This document shows positions 17,375 through 25,966 of a stretch of 64,000 bases of DNA, one piece after another. The stretch comes from an uncultured Bacilli bacterium (GTDB lineage Bacteria; Bacillota_I; Bacilli_A; RF39; UBA660). The DNA lies in the NCBI GenBank assembly GCA_934097085.1, contig CAKONK010000003.1, positions 61,083 through 125,082 of the forward strand, given 5' to 3'. Numbering within the stretch: the stretch's first letter is position 1; every line of letters starts with the position of its first letter. Below the pieces are notes generated by a model, which was given only the letters and a program-made list of their open reading frames with translations, was not told where the DNA came from and ran no database searches. The position numbers were made by a program, and so were the translations under genes.

Positions 17375-18613
17375 ATGCAAATAAGAACAATTACTTTAAA
17401 AGAATTTCAAGATTTTTCTGAAAACTGGGAACATCAAAATTTTCATCAAAGTATTAGTTATGCTCTTTTAAAAAGTGAAGAGGGCTATGAATATGAAATG
17501 ATTGGCTATTTTGATGGTGAAAATATAGTTGCTAGTGCTCTTGTACTTGTTCAAATGATTAATAGTTATCTATATGCATATGTTCCCGAAGGCTTTTTAA
17601 TTGATTATAAAAATGAAAATTTACTTAATAGTTTTACTAAAGACTTAATAAACTTTTATAAAAAAGAGGGTATTGCTTTTATAAGAATAAATCCTACAAT
17701 ACCTATTGCTAAAATAGATAATAAAACAAAAAATCCTATATATAATGATAACTACCATATAATAGAAATATTAAATAGATGTGGTTATATAAAAATAGAT
17801 ACCTCTAAAGTATTTACTTCAATATTACCTACTTATGAAGCAATTGTAAATTTAGATGATTTTAATATAAATAATTTAAGTAAAAATGTTAGAAATAAAA
17901 TTAGAAAATGTGAAAGAAAAGGTTTAATTATAGAAAAGTCTGATGCACTAAGTATGGATAAATTATATAAATTTATTAAAAATAAAATACATAAAGATAT
18001 GTTTCATTATAGTGATTATTATAATATTTTTAATAAAGAAAATGCTATTGATTACTTTTTAGTTAAAATAGATAATGAAAGTTTAGCAATAAACAGTCAA
18101 AAAGCTTATGAAGAAGAAAAAGAAAAAAATGAACTTTTAAGTAAAAAACTTCTTAAAGTACCAAGTGAAAGAAATATTAATAAAAAGATGAATTCTGATA
18201 AAGCACTTCTTTGTTTAAAAGAGGATATTCTTCTTTCAAATAAGTATCTTGCTAATAATGAAAATAATTATATAGCGGGAGCTCTTGTTATAAAATGTAA
18301 AGATAAAATATCTATTTTAGTAAGTGGTTATGATAAAAAATATCAATCATTTTCACCAAATTATTTCTTATTTTATAAAATATTAATGCATTATAAAAAT
18401 AATTATAAATTTGCCTCTTTAGGAGGAGTTTCTGGTAACTTTTCAAAAGAAAGTAAATATTATGGACTAGATAATTTTAAAATGGGATTTAAACCAGATA
18501 TATATGAATATATTGGAGAATTTGATTTAATATTAAATAAAATAAATTATTATTTCTTAAATAAAAAGAATTTAGTAGAAAAAGAATTTCAAAAAAATAA
18601 GTATCTAAAATAA
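17375..18613 (+). CDS. FemABX-family peptidyltransferase (interpeptide bridge)
   Basis: A 412-residue cytoplasmic protein of the FemA/FemB/FemX/MurM type. These enzymes use aminoacyl-tRNA to add bridge residues to the lipid II stem peptide. It contains the two GNAT-like halves: YAYVPEGFLIDY and FIRINP in the first, and LSKNVRNKIRKCERKGLIIE and YNIF in the second. The coiled-coil arm is at about residues 240-285 (SQKAYEEEKEKNELLSKKLLKV), and the late block FASLGGVSG...YGLDNFKMGF is diagnostic. The amino acid added cannot be told from sequence. It shows the cell makes cross-linked peptidoglycan. It stands alone and converges on the small gene at 18621. Confidence 0.88.
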   Translation: MQIRTITLKEFQDFSENWEHQNFHQSISYALLKSEEGYEYEMIGYFDGENIVASALVLVQMINSYLYAYVPEGFLIDYKNENLLNSFTKDLINFYKKEGIAFIRINPTIPIAKIDNKTKNPIYNDNYHIIEILNRCGYIKIDTSKVFTSILPTYEAIVNLDDFNINNLSKNVRNKIRKCERKGLIIEKSDALSMDKLYKFIKNKIHKDMFHYSDYYNIFNKENAIDYFLVKIDNESLAINSQKAYEEEKEKNELLSKKLLKVPSERNINKKMNSDKALLCLKEDILLSNKYLANNENNYIAGALVIKCKDKISILVSGYDKKYQSFSPNYFLFYKILMHYKNNYKFASLGGVSGNFSKESKYYGLDNFKMGFKPDIYEYIGEFDLILNKINYYFLNKKNLVEKEFQKNKYLK

Positions 18614-18628
18614 CAGATACTTATTTTT
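18596..18628 (+). terminator. Terminator between convergent genes
   Basis: AAATAAGTATCT/AGATACTTATTT stem followed by T; the stop of the FemX-like gene lies in the loop. It can serve both strands. Confidence 0.8.
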
Positions 18629-18812
18629 GTAATAATAAATAAAGTTTTAAATATATAGAAATATCTTCATTATTATTTAATAAAACATTATATAAATCTA
18701 TAGTTCTAATTCCCATTTTATATGCAATATCTACCATATTTATTTTATTACTAGCAATTAGTTTTAAACATCTATTAGATATATTAGTTATAAAATCATT
18801 TTTTTCTTTCAT
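18621..18812 (-). CDS. Small unknown protein with helix-turn-helix-like region
   Basis: A 63-residue protein. The ATG at 18812 is chosen because GGAG lies 6 bases upstream. The sequence ITNISNRCLKLIASNKINMVDIAYKMGIRTIDLYNVLLN can fold as a compact helical bundle with a possible HTH (IAYKMGIRTIDLYNVL). It overlaps the end of the upstream gene by 17 bases, so the two are translationally coupled and may work together. No family is recognised. A DNA-binding role is only a guess. Confidence 0.55.
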   Translation of the reverse strand: MKEKNDFITNISNRCLKLIASNKINMVDIAYKMGIRTIDLYNVLLNNNEDISIYLKLYLLLQK

Positions 18813-19938
18813 TAGTTTCTCCATAAATTACTTCATTTATTACTCTTTTATTTTTATTTACAAAATCAAAAGTTAAGTCAATTATACTCTGTTTATTACC
18901 AAATGCTAAAATATATATGGTATTATTATGTTCAATAAAAGTTAGTGCTTGCTCACCAAAAGTATTAACTCTTATTATATAATTACTATCTATATTAACC
19001 TTTATTGGTTCAATACCTTTTTTATAGTCTAAATTACCCATCTGGAGTTTATTTAATAGTTCTATTGGTATATTTATATCTGTTAAATTAATTACTTCAT
19101 TAGGCATCTCAAATACGTTTTCTTTAGGAATATTTTTTTTACATTCTTCATAAATATCATACATACTATCAAGTAATTTAGTTATATCTTCATCCGAAGA
19201 TATATTAGAGTTAATCATTATATCTAACTTTCTTTCAAGTGTTTGTAAAACTGTAAGTAAAGTAATAAAATTAACTTCAGGGTACATAGCATTATCAAAA
19301 TCTAAATATGGTTTTGCAAGTGATAATATACTTACTACTGCTTCATTATTTAAATAATCTTTATATAAAAGTTCATTACTTTTAAGAAATGCAATTATAG
19401 AAATATATTTTTCATTATGAAGAAAATTATCTTTAACTTTATTATCTCTTTTTGGAAGTTCAACTTTAGAAAGTGATGCATCAAAATTATTCTCAACAGG
19501 TTTTCTTTTATTAGGTTTATAATTAGATAAAACTATATTTATTTCACTAATAGAAAATTTATGTTTCATCATAAATTTAGTTATAAATGAATAATCAAGT
19601 GATCCATTATCAAAATCCTCTTTTAAGTCTGATAATTCATAATATCTTTTATCTAAATTTTCAAAAATAGAACTATCTAAAATTGTTGATATAATAGAAT
19701 CATATAAAGAAAATTCATAATAATCTTTTTCTGTTAAATTTTTACCCTCTATAATTAAGTTTCTAAAATCACTTCCAAAATATTTATTATTTTCAGGGTA
19801 GTCTAAAAGAGGATATAATTTTTTTATATCCATCGAAGAAGTAAACTTTTTTAATATACCTAAAAAATTTAATTCAGATAAAATCTCTTTATAATACTCC
19901 ATTAAATAACTATTAAATTTGTCCATTGTGTTTGTCAT
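18796..19938 (-). CDS. Unknown 380-residue soluble protein
   Basis: No family recognised. The sequence is acidic to neutral, without signal peptide or membrane segment. It looks mostly helical up to about residue 290, then ends in a beta-rich part (NYIIRVNTFGEQALTFIEHNNTIYILAFGN). A Lys/Arg-rich linker (NYKPNKRKPV) splits the helical part near residue 150. It is expressed from the TTGCAA/TAAAAT promoter inside the 49-bp repeat at 19959. The small gene at 18621 overlaps its end. Codon use matches neighbours, so recent transfer is not suggested. Confidence 0.6.
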   Translation of the reverse strand: MTNTMDKFNSYLMEYYKEILSELNFLGILKKFTSSMDIKKLYPLLDYPENNKYFGSDFRNLIIEGKNLTEKDYYEFSLYDSIISTILDSSIFENLDKRYYELSDLKEDFDNGSLDYSFITKFMMKHKFSISEINIVLSNYKPNKRKPVENNFDASLSKVELPKRDNKVKDNFLHNEKYISIIAFLKSNELLYKDYLNNEAVVSILSLAKPYLDFDNAMYPEVNFITLLTVLQTLERKLDIMINSNISSDEDITKLLDSMYDIYEECKKNIPKENVFEMPNEVINLTDINIPIELLNKLQMGNLDYKKGIEPIKVNIDSNYIIRVNTFGEQALTFIEHNNTIYILAFGNKQSIIDLTFDFVNKNKRVINEVIYGETNERKK

Positions 19939-19958
19939 ATACTACTCTACCCTAGATA

Positions 19959-20007
19959 ATTTTAACATAATATAATTAAAGTTGCAAATAAAAAAACCAC
20001 GAAATTA
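19959..20007 (-). repeat. 49-bp direct repeat, copy 1 (promoter plus terminator half)
   Basis: Identical over 49 bases to 20651-20699. On the minus strand it holds the distal arm and T-run of a terminator followed by a promoter: TTGCAA (19982-19987), 17 bp, TAAAAT (19959-19964). This copy drives the gene at 18796. Confidence 0.85.
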
Positions 20008-20056
20008 CTTCAGTGATTTTTAAAATTTATTATACTTTTATATTTTTTAAATATGT

Positions 20057-20626
20057 TTAGTACCATTTTTGTAATTTTGGGTTTTCCCTATTTAATACTA
20101 ATTTTTTTTCTTCCATTTTTGAAGATTCATAGTACACATCACAAATACAGTCAAACTTTAACTCGTTATTACTACGGCTTATTTTAACACCTCTTCTTTG
20201 AAACTCATTATATATTTTTCTTAAATTAAAACCAACAAATTTGTTTAAGATTTCTTCCCATATATTATTTTTATATAAAATACTTCTATTTGCATCATAT
20301 TCTAAAGAATATTCCTTATTAAGAATAGAAAAGAATCTTGTTTCATCATTTTGTAAATTTGTAATTTTTAAAACATTATCAATTCCTTTAAAAGTTGATA
20401 AATATTTGATTCTATATACATTCGGAATAGGAATTCCAGCATTTTTATAAAACCATTTTTGTAATTGCTCTATATTATCAAAAAATAATGGACTTTTTGT
20501 ACATTTACTTGTATGTGCTGGAATATAAACATCGCAATTTCTTTCATCGCTATAATAATACTCACCACCATAATAAGATATTTCATATGGAACAATATAT
20601 AATAGTTCTATATCATTTTCATTCAT
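20057..20626 (-). CDS. Unknown 189-residue protein in a repeat-flanked cassette
   Basis: The ATG at 20626 with AGAGG 9 bases upstream is preferred over a start seven codons earlier. The protein is soluble and aromatic-rich: YIVPYEISYYGGEYYYSD at the N-terminus, KWFYKNAGIPIPNVYRIKYLS in the middle, and a C-terminal half with FNLRKIYNEFQRRGVKISRS. I recognise no family. Two exact 49-bp repeats flank the gene, each carrying a promoter, so the gene appears to have been inserted behind tuf with duplication of that junction. Its codon use is like its neighbours. Confidence 0.6.
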   Translation of the reverse strand: MNENDIELLYIVPYEISYYGGEYYYSDERNCDVYIPAHTSKCTKSPLFFDNIEQLQKWFYKNAGIPIPNVYRIKYLSTFKGIDNVLKITNLQNDETRFFSILNKEYSLEYDANRSILYKNNIWEEILNKFVGFNLRKIYNEFQRRGVKISRSNNELKFDCICDVYYESSKMEEKKLVLNRENPKLQKWY

Positions 20627-20650
20627 ACCAAAACCTCTTTCTTTCACTAT

Positions 20651-20699
20651 ATTTTAACATAATATAATTAAAGTTGCAAATAAAAAAACCACGAAATTA
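20651..20699 (-). repeat. 49-bp direct repeat, copy 2 (promoter plus terminator half)
   Basis: Second exact copy. Here it forms the distal half of the tuf terminator and the promoter (TTGCAA 20674-20679, TAAAAT 20651-20656) of the unknown gene ending at 20057. Confidence 0.85.
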
Positions 20700-20711
20700 A
20701 TCGTGATTTTT
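20682..20711 (-). terminator. Terminator of the str operon
   Basis: CACGA/TCGTG stem with A/T-rich extension and a run of T on the minus strand, just after tuf. Confidence 0.75.
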
Positions 20712-20720
20712 AGTTATTCC

Positions 20721-21887
20721 TTATTTTAAAATTTCAGAAACAACACCGGCACCAACAGTTCTTCCACCTTCACGGATAGAGAATTTAGTACCTTTTTCAA
20801 GAGCTACTGGAGCAATTAGTTCAACAGTCATGTCAACTTTATCGCCAGGCATAACCATTTCAACACCAGCAGGTAATTCAATAACACCTGTTACGTCAGT
20901 AGTTCTGAAATAGAATTGTGGTCTATAATTTGAGAAGAATGGAGTATGTCTTCCGCCTTCTTCTTTAGATAGAACATAAACACTTGCTGTGAATTTTGTA
21001 TGAGGTGTAACGCTTCCTGGTTTAGCTAAAACTTGTCCACGTTCAACATCATCTCTAGAAATACCACGAAGTAAAACTCCAGCATTATCTCCAGCTTCAG
21101 CAAAGTCTAATGTTTTTCTAAACATTTCAATACCAGTTACAACTGATTTTTGAGTAGGTCTTAAACCAACGATTTCAACTTCGTCATTAAGTTTAAGAAT
21201 ACCTCTTTCAACACGACCAGTAACAACTGTACCACGTCCTGAAATAGTAAATACGTCTTCAATACTCATTAAGAATGGTTTTTCAGTATCTCTTACTGGT
21301 GATGGAATATATTCATCAACAGCAGCCATAAGGTCACGGATACTCTTTTCAGCTTCAGGATCTCCTTCAAGAGCTTTAAGAGCTGAACCTCTTATGATAG
21401 GACATTCAGTGTCATAATCATATTCTCCTAATAATTCTCTGATTTCCATTTCTACTAAATCAAGTAATTCTGGATCATCAACTTGATCACATTTGTTCAT
21501 GAAAACAACAATTTTAGGTACTCCAACTTGTCTAGCAAGTAAGATATGCTCTCTTGTTTGAGGCATAGGACCATCTGCAGCTGATACTACTAGAATAGCA
21601 CCATCCATTTGAGCTGCACCAGTAATCATGTTTTTTACGTAGTCAGCATGTCCTGGACAGTCAACGTGAGCATAGTGACGTTTTGCAGTCTCATACTCAA
21701 CGTGTGCAGTATTAATAGTAATACCCCTTTCTCTTTCTTCTGGAGCTTTATCGATATCTGCATAATCAACAAATTTTCCAAAGTATTTAGTGATCGCAGC
21801 AGTTAATGTAGTTTTACCATGGTCTACGTGTCCAATAGTACCAATATTAACGTGTTCTTTAGAACGATCAAATTTTTCTCTTGCCAT
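20721..21887 (-). CDS. tuf: Elongation factor Tu
   Basis: A 388-residue translation GTPase that delivers aminoacyl-tRNA to the ribosome. The G motifs are clear: GHVDHGKTT (G1), DCPGH (G3), NKCD (G4), with GITI for the effector loop. Domains 2 and 3 are complete and end in the usual EGGRTVGAGVVSEILK. A strong AAAGGAGG site precedes the ATG. It is the last gene of rpsL-rpsG-fusA-tuf, with 67 bases after fusA. More GC-rich and codon-optimised than neighbours, as expected for a very highly expressed gene. Confidence 0.99.
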   Translation of the reverse strand: MAREKFDRSKEHVNIGTIGHVDHGKTTLTAAITKYFGKFVDYADIDKAPEERERGITINTAHVEYETAKRHYAHVDCPGHADYVKNMITGAAQMDGAILVVSAADGPMPQTREHILLARQVGVPKIVVFMNKCDQVDDPELLDLVEMEIRELLGEYDYDTECPIIRGSALKALEGDPEAEKSIRDLMAAVDEYIPSPVRDTEKPFLMSIEDVFTISGRGTVVTGRVERGILKLNDEVEIVGLRPTQKSVVTGIEMFRKTLDFAEAGDNAGVLLRGISRDDVERGQVLAKPGSVTPHTKFTASVYVLSKEEGGRHTPFFSNYRPQFYFRTTDVTGVIELPAGVEMVMPGDKVDMTVELIAPVALEKGTKFSIREGGRTVGAGVVSEILK

Positions 21888-21954
21888 ATAATATTTTCCT
21901 CCTTTTCTACTATTATATTTTATCTAATGCTTGAAAAAATTTCAAGTATTATTC

Positions 21955-24027
21955 TTAATTAACGCTGTTTTTCTTAATAATATCTTCAGCGATTGATTTT
22001 GGAACCTCTTCATAGTGGTCCATAAACATTGTAAATGTTCCTCTACCTTGAGTATTACTTCTTAAAGAAGTAGCATAACCAAACATTTCAGCAAGTGGAA
22101 CCATTGCAACTATTGAAAGCGCATTTCCTCTTGATTCATTACCCATAGGTTTTCCTCTTCTTGAAGTTAAGTCACCCATAACATTTCCTAAATATTCTTC
22201 AGGAACTACTACTTCAACCTTCATTATAGGTTCAAGAAGTACAGGTTTACATTTATTTTTTGCTTCTTTTAAAGCTAGTGATGCAGCAACTTTGAAAGCC
22301 ATTTCTGATGAGTCAACATCATGGTATGAACCATCAAATAATGTTGCTTTAACATCTACCATTGGATAACCAGCAAGGATACCACCAGCCATAGCCTCTT
22401 GTAATCCTTTATCTGTAACTGGAATATATTCTCTTGGAACTACTCCACCAACGATAGCATCAACAAATTCATAACCTTTACCAGGATTTGGTTCAAATCT
22501 AACCCAAACATGTCCATATTGTCCACGTCCACCTGATTGTTTAATGTATTTACCTTCACATTCACCCATTTGAGTAAGTGTTTCACGGTAAGCAACTTGT
22601 GGTTTACCAACATTACAATCAACGTTAAATTCTCTTCTCATTCTTTCAACAAGAACGTCTAAGTGAAGTTCACCCATTCCTGAAATAACTGTTTGACCAG
22701 TTTCATGATCAGTATGATATTTAAATGATGGATCTTCACCAGCAAGTTTAGATAACGCAGTTGCCATCTTATCTTGATCTGCTTTACTCTTAGGTTCAAT
22801 AGCAAGGTCAATAACTGGTTCTGGAATTTCCATACCTTTTAAAATAACTGGATTTTTTTCATCGCATAGAGTATCTGCAGTAGTAGTATCTTTTAAACCT
22901 ACAGCTGCGGCAATTTCACCTGCATAAACACAATCAATTTCTTTTCTTGTATTTGCATGCATTTGTAAAATACGACCAACTCTTTCTTTTTCACCTTTTG
23001 TTGAATTTAGTACATAACTACCACTTGAAAGTTTACCAGAATAAACTCTAAAGAAGGTTAGTGTTCCAACAAATGGATCTGTCATAACTTTAAATGCTAA
23101 AGCAGTAAATGGTTCATTATCATCTGCTTTTCTTAATACATCATTACCATTTTTATCTACACATTCAGCAGCACCAATATCAAGTGGGCTTGGTAAATAA
23201 TCAATAACTGCATCAAGAGCAAATTTAATACCCATATTAGCTTTTGCACTACCTACAGTAACTGGGAAGAATTTAACTGCTAAAGTTCCTTTTCTTATTG
23301 CTCTTTTTACAAGATCAACAGAAACTTCTTCACCCTCTAGGTATTTTTCCATTAACTCATCATCGAATTCAGCAACTGCTTCAATAAGGTCAGTTCTTTT
23401 TTCTTCGATGAAATCTTTCATATCTTCAGGAACATCTGTTTCTGTATATTTTTCATCTGCTGAACCATCATACATTAATGCCTTACGATTTAATATATCA
23501 ATTATACCTTTGAAATTAGATTCTGCACCAATTGGCCATGCAATAGGTTTTGCATTAACACCAAGTCTTTTCTTAATTGTTTCAAGACTATATTCATAAT
23601 CAGCACCTAATTTATCCATCTTGTTAGCAAAAACAAGACGAGGTACATTAAATTCAGTAGCTTGTCTCCAAACTGTTTCAGTTTGAGGTTCTACACCATT
23701 TTGAGCATCAAGTACAGTAACTGCACCATCAAGTACTCTTAAACTTCTTTCAACTTCAATTGTGAAGTCTACGTGACCTGGAGTATCAATAATATTAAGT
23801 CTATAACCTTTCCAATGTGCTGTTGTTGCAGCGGAAGTAATTGTTATACCTCTTTCTTTTTCTTGATCCATCCAGTCCATTTGGCTCTCACCATCGTGAG
23901 TTTCACCAATTTTATGAATTTTACCAGTATGATATAAAACTCTTTCTGTAAATGTTGTTTTACCAGCATCTATGTGAGCCATTATACCAATATTTCTAGT
24001 TTTATCTAATGAAACGTCTCTTGCCAT
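21955..24027 (-). CDS. fusA: Elongation factor G
   Basis: A 690-residue GTPase that drives ribosomal translocation and, with RRF, recycling. It has G1 AHIDAGKTT, G3 DTPGH and G4 NKMD, followed by domains II to V with the GRGQYGHVWV and GILAGYPMVDV blocks in domain IV. Usual length. The start follows the rpsG stop by six bases with a weak GGTAGG site, so coupling to rpsG is likely. Part of the str operon. Confidence 0.99.
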   Translation of the reverse strand: MARDVSLDKTRNIGIMAHIDAGKTTFTERVLYHTGKIHKIGETHDGESQMDWMDQEKERGITITSAATTAHWKGYRLNIIDTPGHVDFTIEVERSLRVLDGAVTVLDAQNGVEPQTETVWRQATEFNVPRLVFANKMDKLGADYEYSLETIKKRLGVNAKPIAWPIGAESNFKGIIDILNRKALMYDGSADEKYTETDVPEDMKDFIEEKRTDLIEAVAEFDDELMEKYLEGEEVSVDLVKRAIRKGTLAVKFFPVTVGSAKANMGIKFALDAVIDYLPSPLDIGAAECVDKNGNDVLRKADDNEPFTALAFKVMTDPFVGTLTFFRVYSGKLSSGSYVLNSTKGEKERVGRILQMHANTRKEIDCVYAGEIAAAVGLKDTTTADTLCDEKNPVILKGMEIPEPVIDLAIEPKSKADQDKMATALSKLAGEDPSFKYHTDHETGQTVISGMGELHLDVLVERMRREFNVDCNVGKPQVAYRETLTQMGECEGKYIKQSGGRGQYGHVWVRFEPNPGKGYEFVDAIVGGVVPREYIPVTDKGLQEAMAGGILAGYPMVDVKATLFDGSYHDVDSSEMAFKVAASLALKEAKNKCKPVLLEPIMKVEVVVPEEYLGNVMGDLTSRRGKPMGNESRGNALSIVAMVPLAEMFGYATSLRSNTQGRGTFTMFMDHYEEVPKSIAEDIIKKNSVN

Positions 24028-24033
24028 AAATGC

Positions 24034-24501
24034 CTACCATCTATAGTGAGCAAATGCTTTATTAGCTTCTGCCATCTTATGAGTATCTTCTCTTTTTTTA
24101 ACGGCTCCACCAACACCTTTTGCAGCGTCCATGATTTCATTAGCTAAATTTACAGCCATGCCCTTTCCGTTTCTAAGTTTTGCATAATTAACAAGCCAAC
24201 GAAGTGCTAACGCTTGACTTCTATCGTCAGAAATTTCGATTGGAACTTGGTAATTACTTCCACCAACTCTTCTTGATTTAACTTCAAGAGCTGGTCTAAT
24301 ATTTTCTAATGCTTTGTTATATACTTCAATTGGTTCTTCTTTAGTAGTTTTCTTAATTATATCAAATGCATCATATACAATAGTTTGAGCTGTTCCTTTT
24401 TTTCCGTCTTTCATAATAGTATTAACAAGTCTTGTTACTACTTTTGAATTATAAACAGAATCTGGAAGAACATCTCTTTTTACTGCTCTTCTTTTACGCA
24501 T
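24034..24501 (-). CDS. rpsG: 30S ribosomal protein S7
   Basis: A 155-residue primary 16S rRNA-binding protein that organises the 30S head. It carries the typical MRKRRAVKRDVLPD start, the KVVTRLVNTIMKDGKKGTA block, and GGSNYQVPIE, and ends with EDTHKMAEANKAFAHYRW. Its place between rpsL and fusA is the standard str operon order. In other bacteria S7 represses this operon; no S7 site could be identified here. Confidence 0.99.
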   Translation of the reverse strand: MRKRRAVKRDVLPDSVYNSKVVTRLVNTIMKDGKKGTAQTIVYDAFDIIKKTTKEEPIEVYNKALENIRPALEVKSRRVGGSNYQVPIEISDDRSQALALRWLVNYAKLRNGKGMAVNLANEIMDAAKGVGGAVKKREDTHKMAEANKAFAHYRW

Positions 24502-24526
24502 ACTTTTTTCTCCTTCTTTCTATTTA

Positions 24527-24934
24527 TTATTTTTTCTTTGTACCGTATTTACTTCTACCTTGTTTACGGTCTTCAACTCCACGAGTATCTAGTGTACCAC
24601 GAACAATGTGATATCTAACACCGATTAGGTCTTTAACACGACCACCACGAACTAGTACTACGCTGTGTTCTTGTAAGTTATGTCCTTCACCTGGAATATA
24701 TGCATCGATTTCTTTACCGTTAGATAATCTAACACGAGCATATTTTCTTAAAGCTGAGTTTGGTTTTTTAGGTGTTTTAGTACCTACTCTTGTACAAACT
24801 CCTCTTTTTTGTGGACTCTTATCGTTAGTTTGTTTTCTTTCAATAGTATTAAATCCTACGTTTAGAACTGGACTTTTACTTTTTCTAGTTTTTTTACCAC
24901 GATTTTTCTTAACAAGTTGATTAATTGTTGGCAT
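24527..24934 (-). CDS. rpsL: 30S ribosomal protein S12
   Basis: A 135-residue decoding-centre protein. The start MPTINQLVKKNR, the KSPQKRGVCTRVGTKTPKKPNSALRK core, which holds the Lys at the classic streptomycin-resistance position, and GEGHNLQEHSVVLVRGGRVKDLIGVRYHIVRG are all standard. It is the first gene of the str operon. TTGACA/TATATT upstream and an untranslated leader with a strong hairpin precede it. Confidence 0.99.
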   Translation of the reverse strand: MPTINQLVKKNRGKKTRKSKSPVLNVGFNTIERKQTNDKSPQKRGVCTRVGTKTPKKPNSALRKYARVRLSNGKEIDAYIPGEGHNLQEHSVVLVRGGRVKDLIGVRYHIVRGTLDTRGVEDRKQGRSKYGTKKK

Positions 24935-24993
24935 CTAATTTTTCCTCCTTCCATTAACACACACCCTGGTGTATCAAATTACCTATTAAATTA

Positions 24994-25013
24994 GGTTCTA
25001 CTTAAATAGAACC
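24994..25013 (-). promoter_or_regulatory. Hairpin in the str operon leader
   Basis: GGTTCTA/TAGAACC stem with a 6-base loop, lying about 60 bases upstream of the rpsL start and without a T-run. It could be a leader structure or a transcript-stabilising stem. No homology to a named leader is claimed. Confidence 0.45.
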
Positions 25014-25031
25014 CAACAAAAATGCATAATT

Positions 25032-25061
25032 AATATATCAAAAAAATATGTGATTTGTCAA
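25032..25061 (-). promoter_or_regulatory. str operon promoter
   Basis: TTGACA (25056-25061), 18-bp spacer, TATATT (25032-25037) on the minus strand, followed by about 90 bases of leader before rpsL. Confidence 0.75.
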
Positions 25062-25085
25062 CAAAAAAGTGACATTTTTTACATA

Positions 25086-25205
25086 TTATCCTATAGAATT
25101 ATATAATACATATATATAATAAGCCGCTATAAGTAAAAAAATTAATAAACATGCACTTATTATAAGCATAGTATTTAAACCCCATCCTTTATTATTTAAC
25201 TTCAT
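25086..25205 (-). CDS. 39-residue single-pass membrane protein with KGWGL start
   Basis: A short gene whose ATG overlaps the stop of the upstream gene (ATGA), so it is translationally coupled. The product begins MKLNNKGWGLNTM and continues as one hydrophobic helix (LIISACLLIFLLIAAYYIYVLY), ending at a TAA at 25086. The KGWGL-plus-helix layout resembles a minimal pilin-like N-terminus (KGFTL...), but the Glu at +5 is absent and there is no globular domain. AAAGGA precedes the start within the upstream gene. It is unrelated to ribosomes and sits between rplL and rpsL. Function unknown. Confidence 0.65.
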   Translation of the reverse strand: MKLNNKGWGLNTMLIISACLLIFLLIAAYYIYVLYNSIG

Positions 25206-25519
25206 TTGTTCCTTTCTAAATCTCTATCAAAAGATGTAAAAAACATAGTAAACTCTCTTGCATCAACAATTTTTGTATTTTTTAAATAATATTCTTTATA
25301 TTTATAAAATAAGCCATAACATACTTTAGCATCTTCTTTATCATTTTCACTAATATTTTTACTATTTAAACATACTAATGGCGTTTTATCAGTTTTAACA
25401 CGATAATATTCATATATTGTAAAAGAAAACAAACATATAAAAACAATCATTACTATTAATAATATTTTCTTTATTAATTTTACTTTCTTTACTACTTTTT
25501 CATTGCTATCATATTCCAT
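25202..25519 (-). CDS. Small membrane-anchored protein, partner of the 39-residue protein
   Basis: A 105-residue protein. An ATG at 25519 with GGTGG nine bases upstream is preferred to the upstream TTG. A charged, Lys-rich start (residues 1-20) leads to a membrane segment (LLIVMIVFICLFSFTIYEYY) and a short outer domain of about 65 residues. That domain has two cysteines (PLVCLNS and AKVCYGLFYKY), which could form a disulphide. No family recognised. It overlaps the next gene by four bases, and the two are probably a functional pair. It lies after the rplL terminator. Confidence 0.6.
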   Translation of the reverse strand: MEYDSNEKVVKKVKLIKKILLIVMIVFICLFSFTIYEYYRVKTDKTPLVCLNSKNISENDKEDAKVCYGLFYKYKEYYLKNTKIVDAREFTMFFTSFDRDLERNK

Positions 25520-25574
25520 AACTATCAACCACCATATTAAGTATATGATATTTTAAGAATTTTTTCAATATAAT

Positions 25575-25596
25575 TAAAAAAAGCCATAAGGCTTTT
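25575..25596 (-). terminator. Terminator after rplL
   Basis: AAAAGCC/GGCTTTT stem with a 4-base loop and a run of seven T, 5 bases past the rplL stop. Confidence 0.85.
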
Positions 25597-25600
25597 CAAA

Positions 25601-25966
25601 TTACGCTAGTTCTACTTCAGCGCCAGCTTCAGTTAATTGAGCTTTAATTGCTTCAGCATCAGCAGCAGGAATATTTTCTTTAATATTTCCACCTTTATCA
25701 GCTAAACCTTTTGCTTCAACTAATCCTAAACCAGTAAGTTCTTTAATGATCTTAATAACTGCAATTTTGTTTCCACCAGCATTTTTAAGTACAACAGTTT
25801 TAGTACTTGGTCCTTCTTCTTTTGCTTCAGCAGGTGCAGCAGCAACAGCTACAGCAGAAGGGTCAACACCAAATTCTTCTTTCATTGCATCAACTAATTC
25901 TTTAACTTCAAGAATAGTCATTTCTTTTAATGAACTAATAAATTCATCTCTTGTTAATTTTGCCAT
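25601..25966 (-). CDS. rplL: 50S ribosomal protein L7/L12
   Basis: A 121-residue stalk protein that recruits translation GTPases. It has the helical dimerisation domain (LTRDEFISSLKEMTILEVKELVDAM), the Ala-rich hinge (AVAVAAAPAEAKEE), and the C-terminal domain with KIAVIKIIKELTGLGLVEAKGL. The ATG overlaps the rplJ stop, which couples their synthesis. It ends the L10 leader-controlled transcript. Confidence 0.98.
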   Translation of the reverse strand: MAKLTRDEFISSLKEMTILEVKELVDAMKEEFGVDPSAVAVAAAPAEAKEEGPSTKTVVLKNAGGNKIAVIKIIKELTGLGLVEAKGLADKGGNIKENIPAADAEAIKAQLTEAGAEVELA

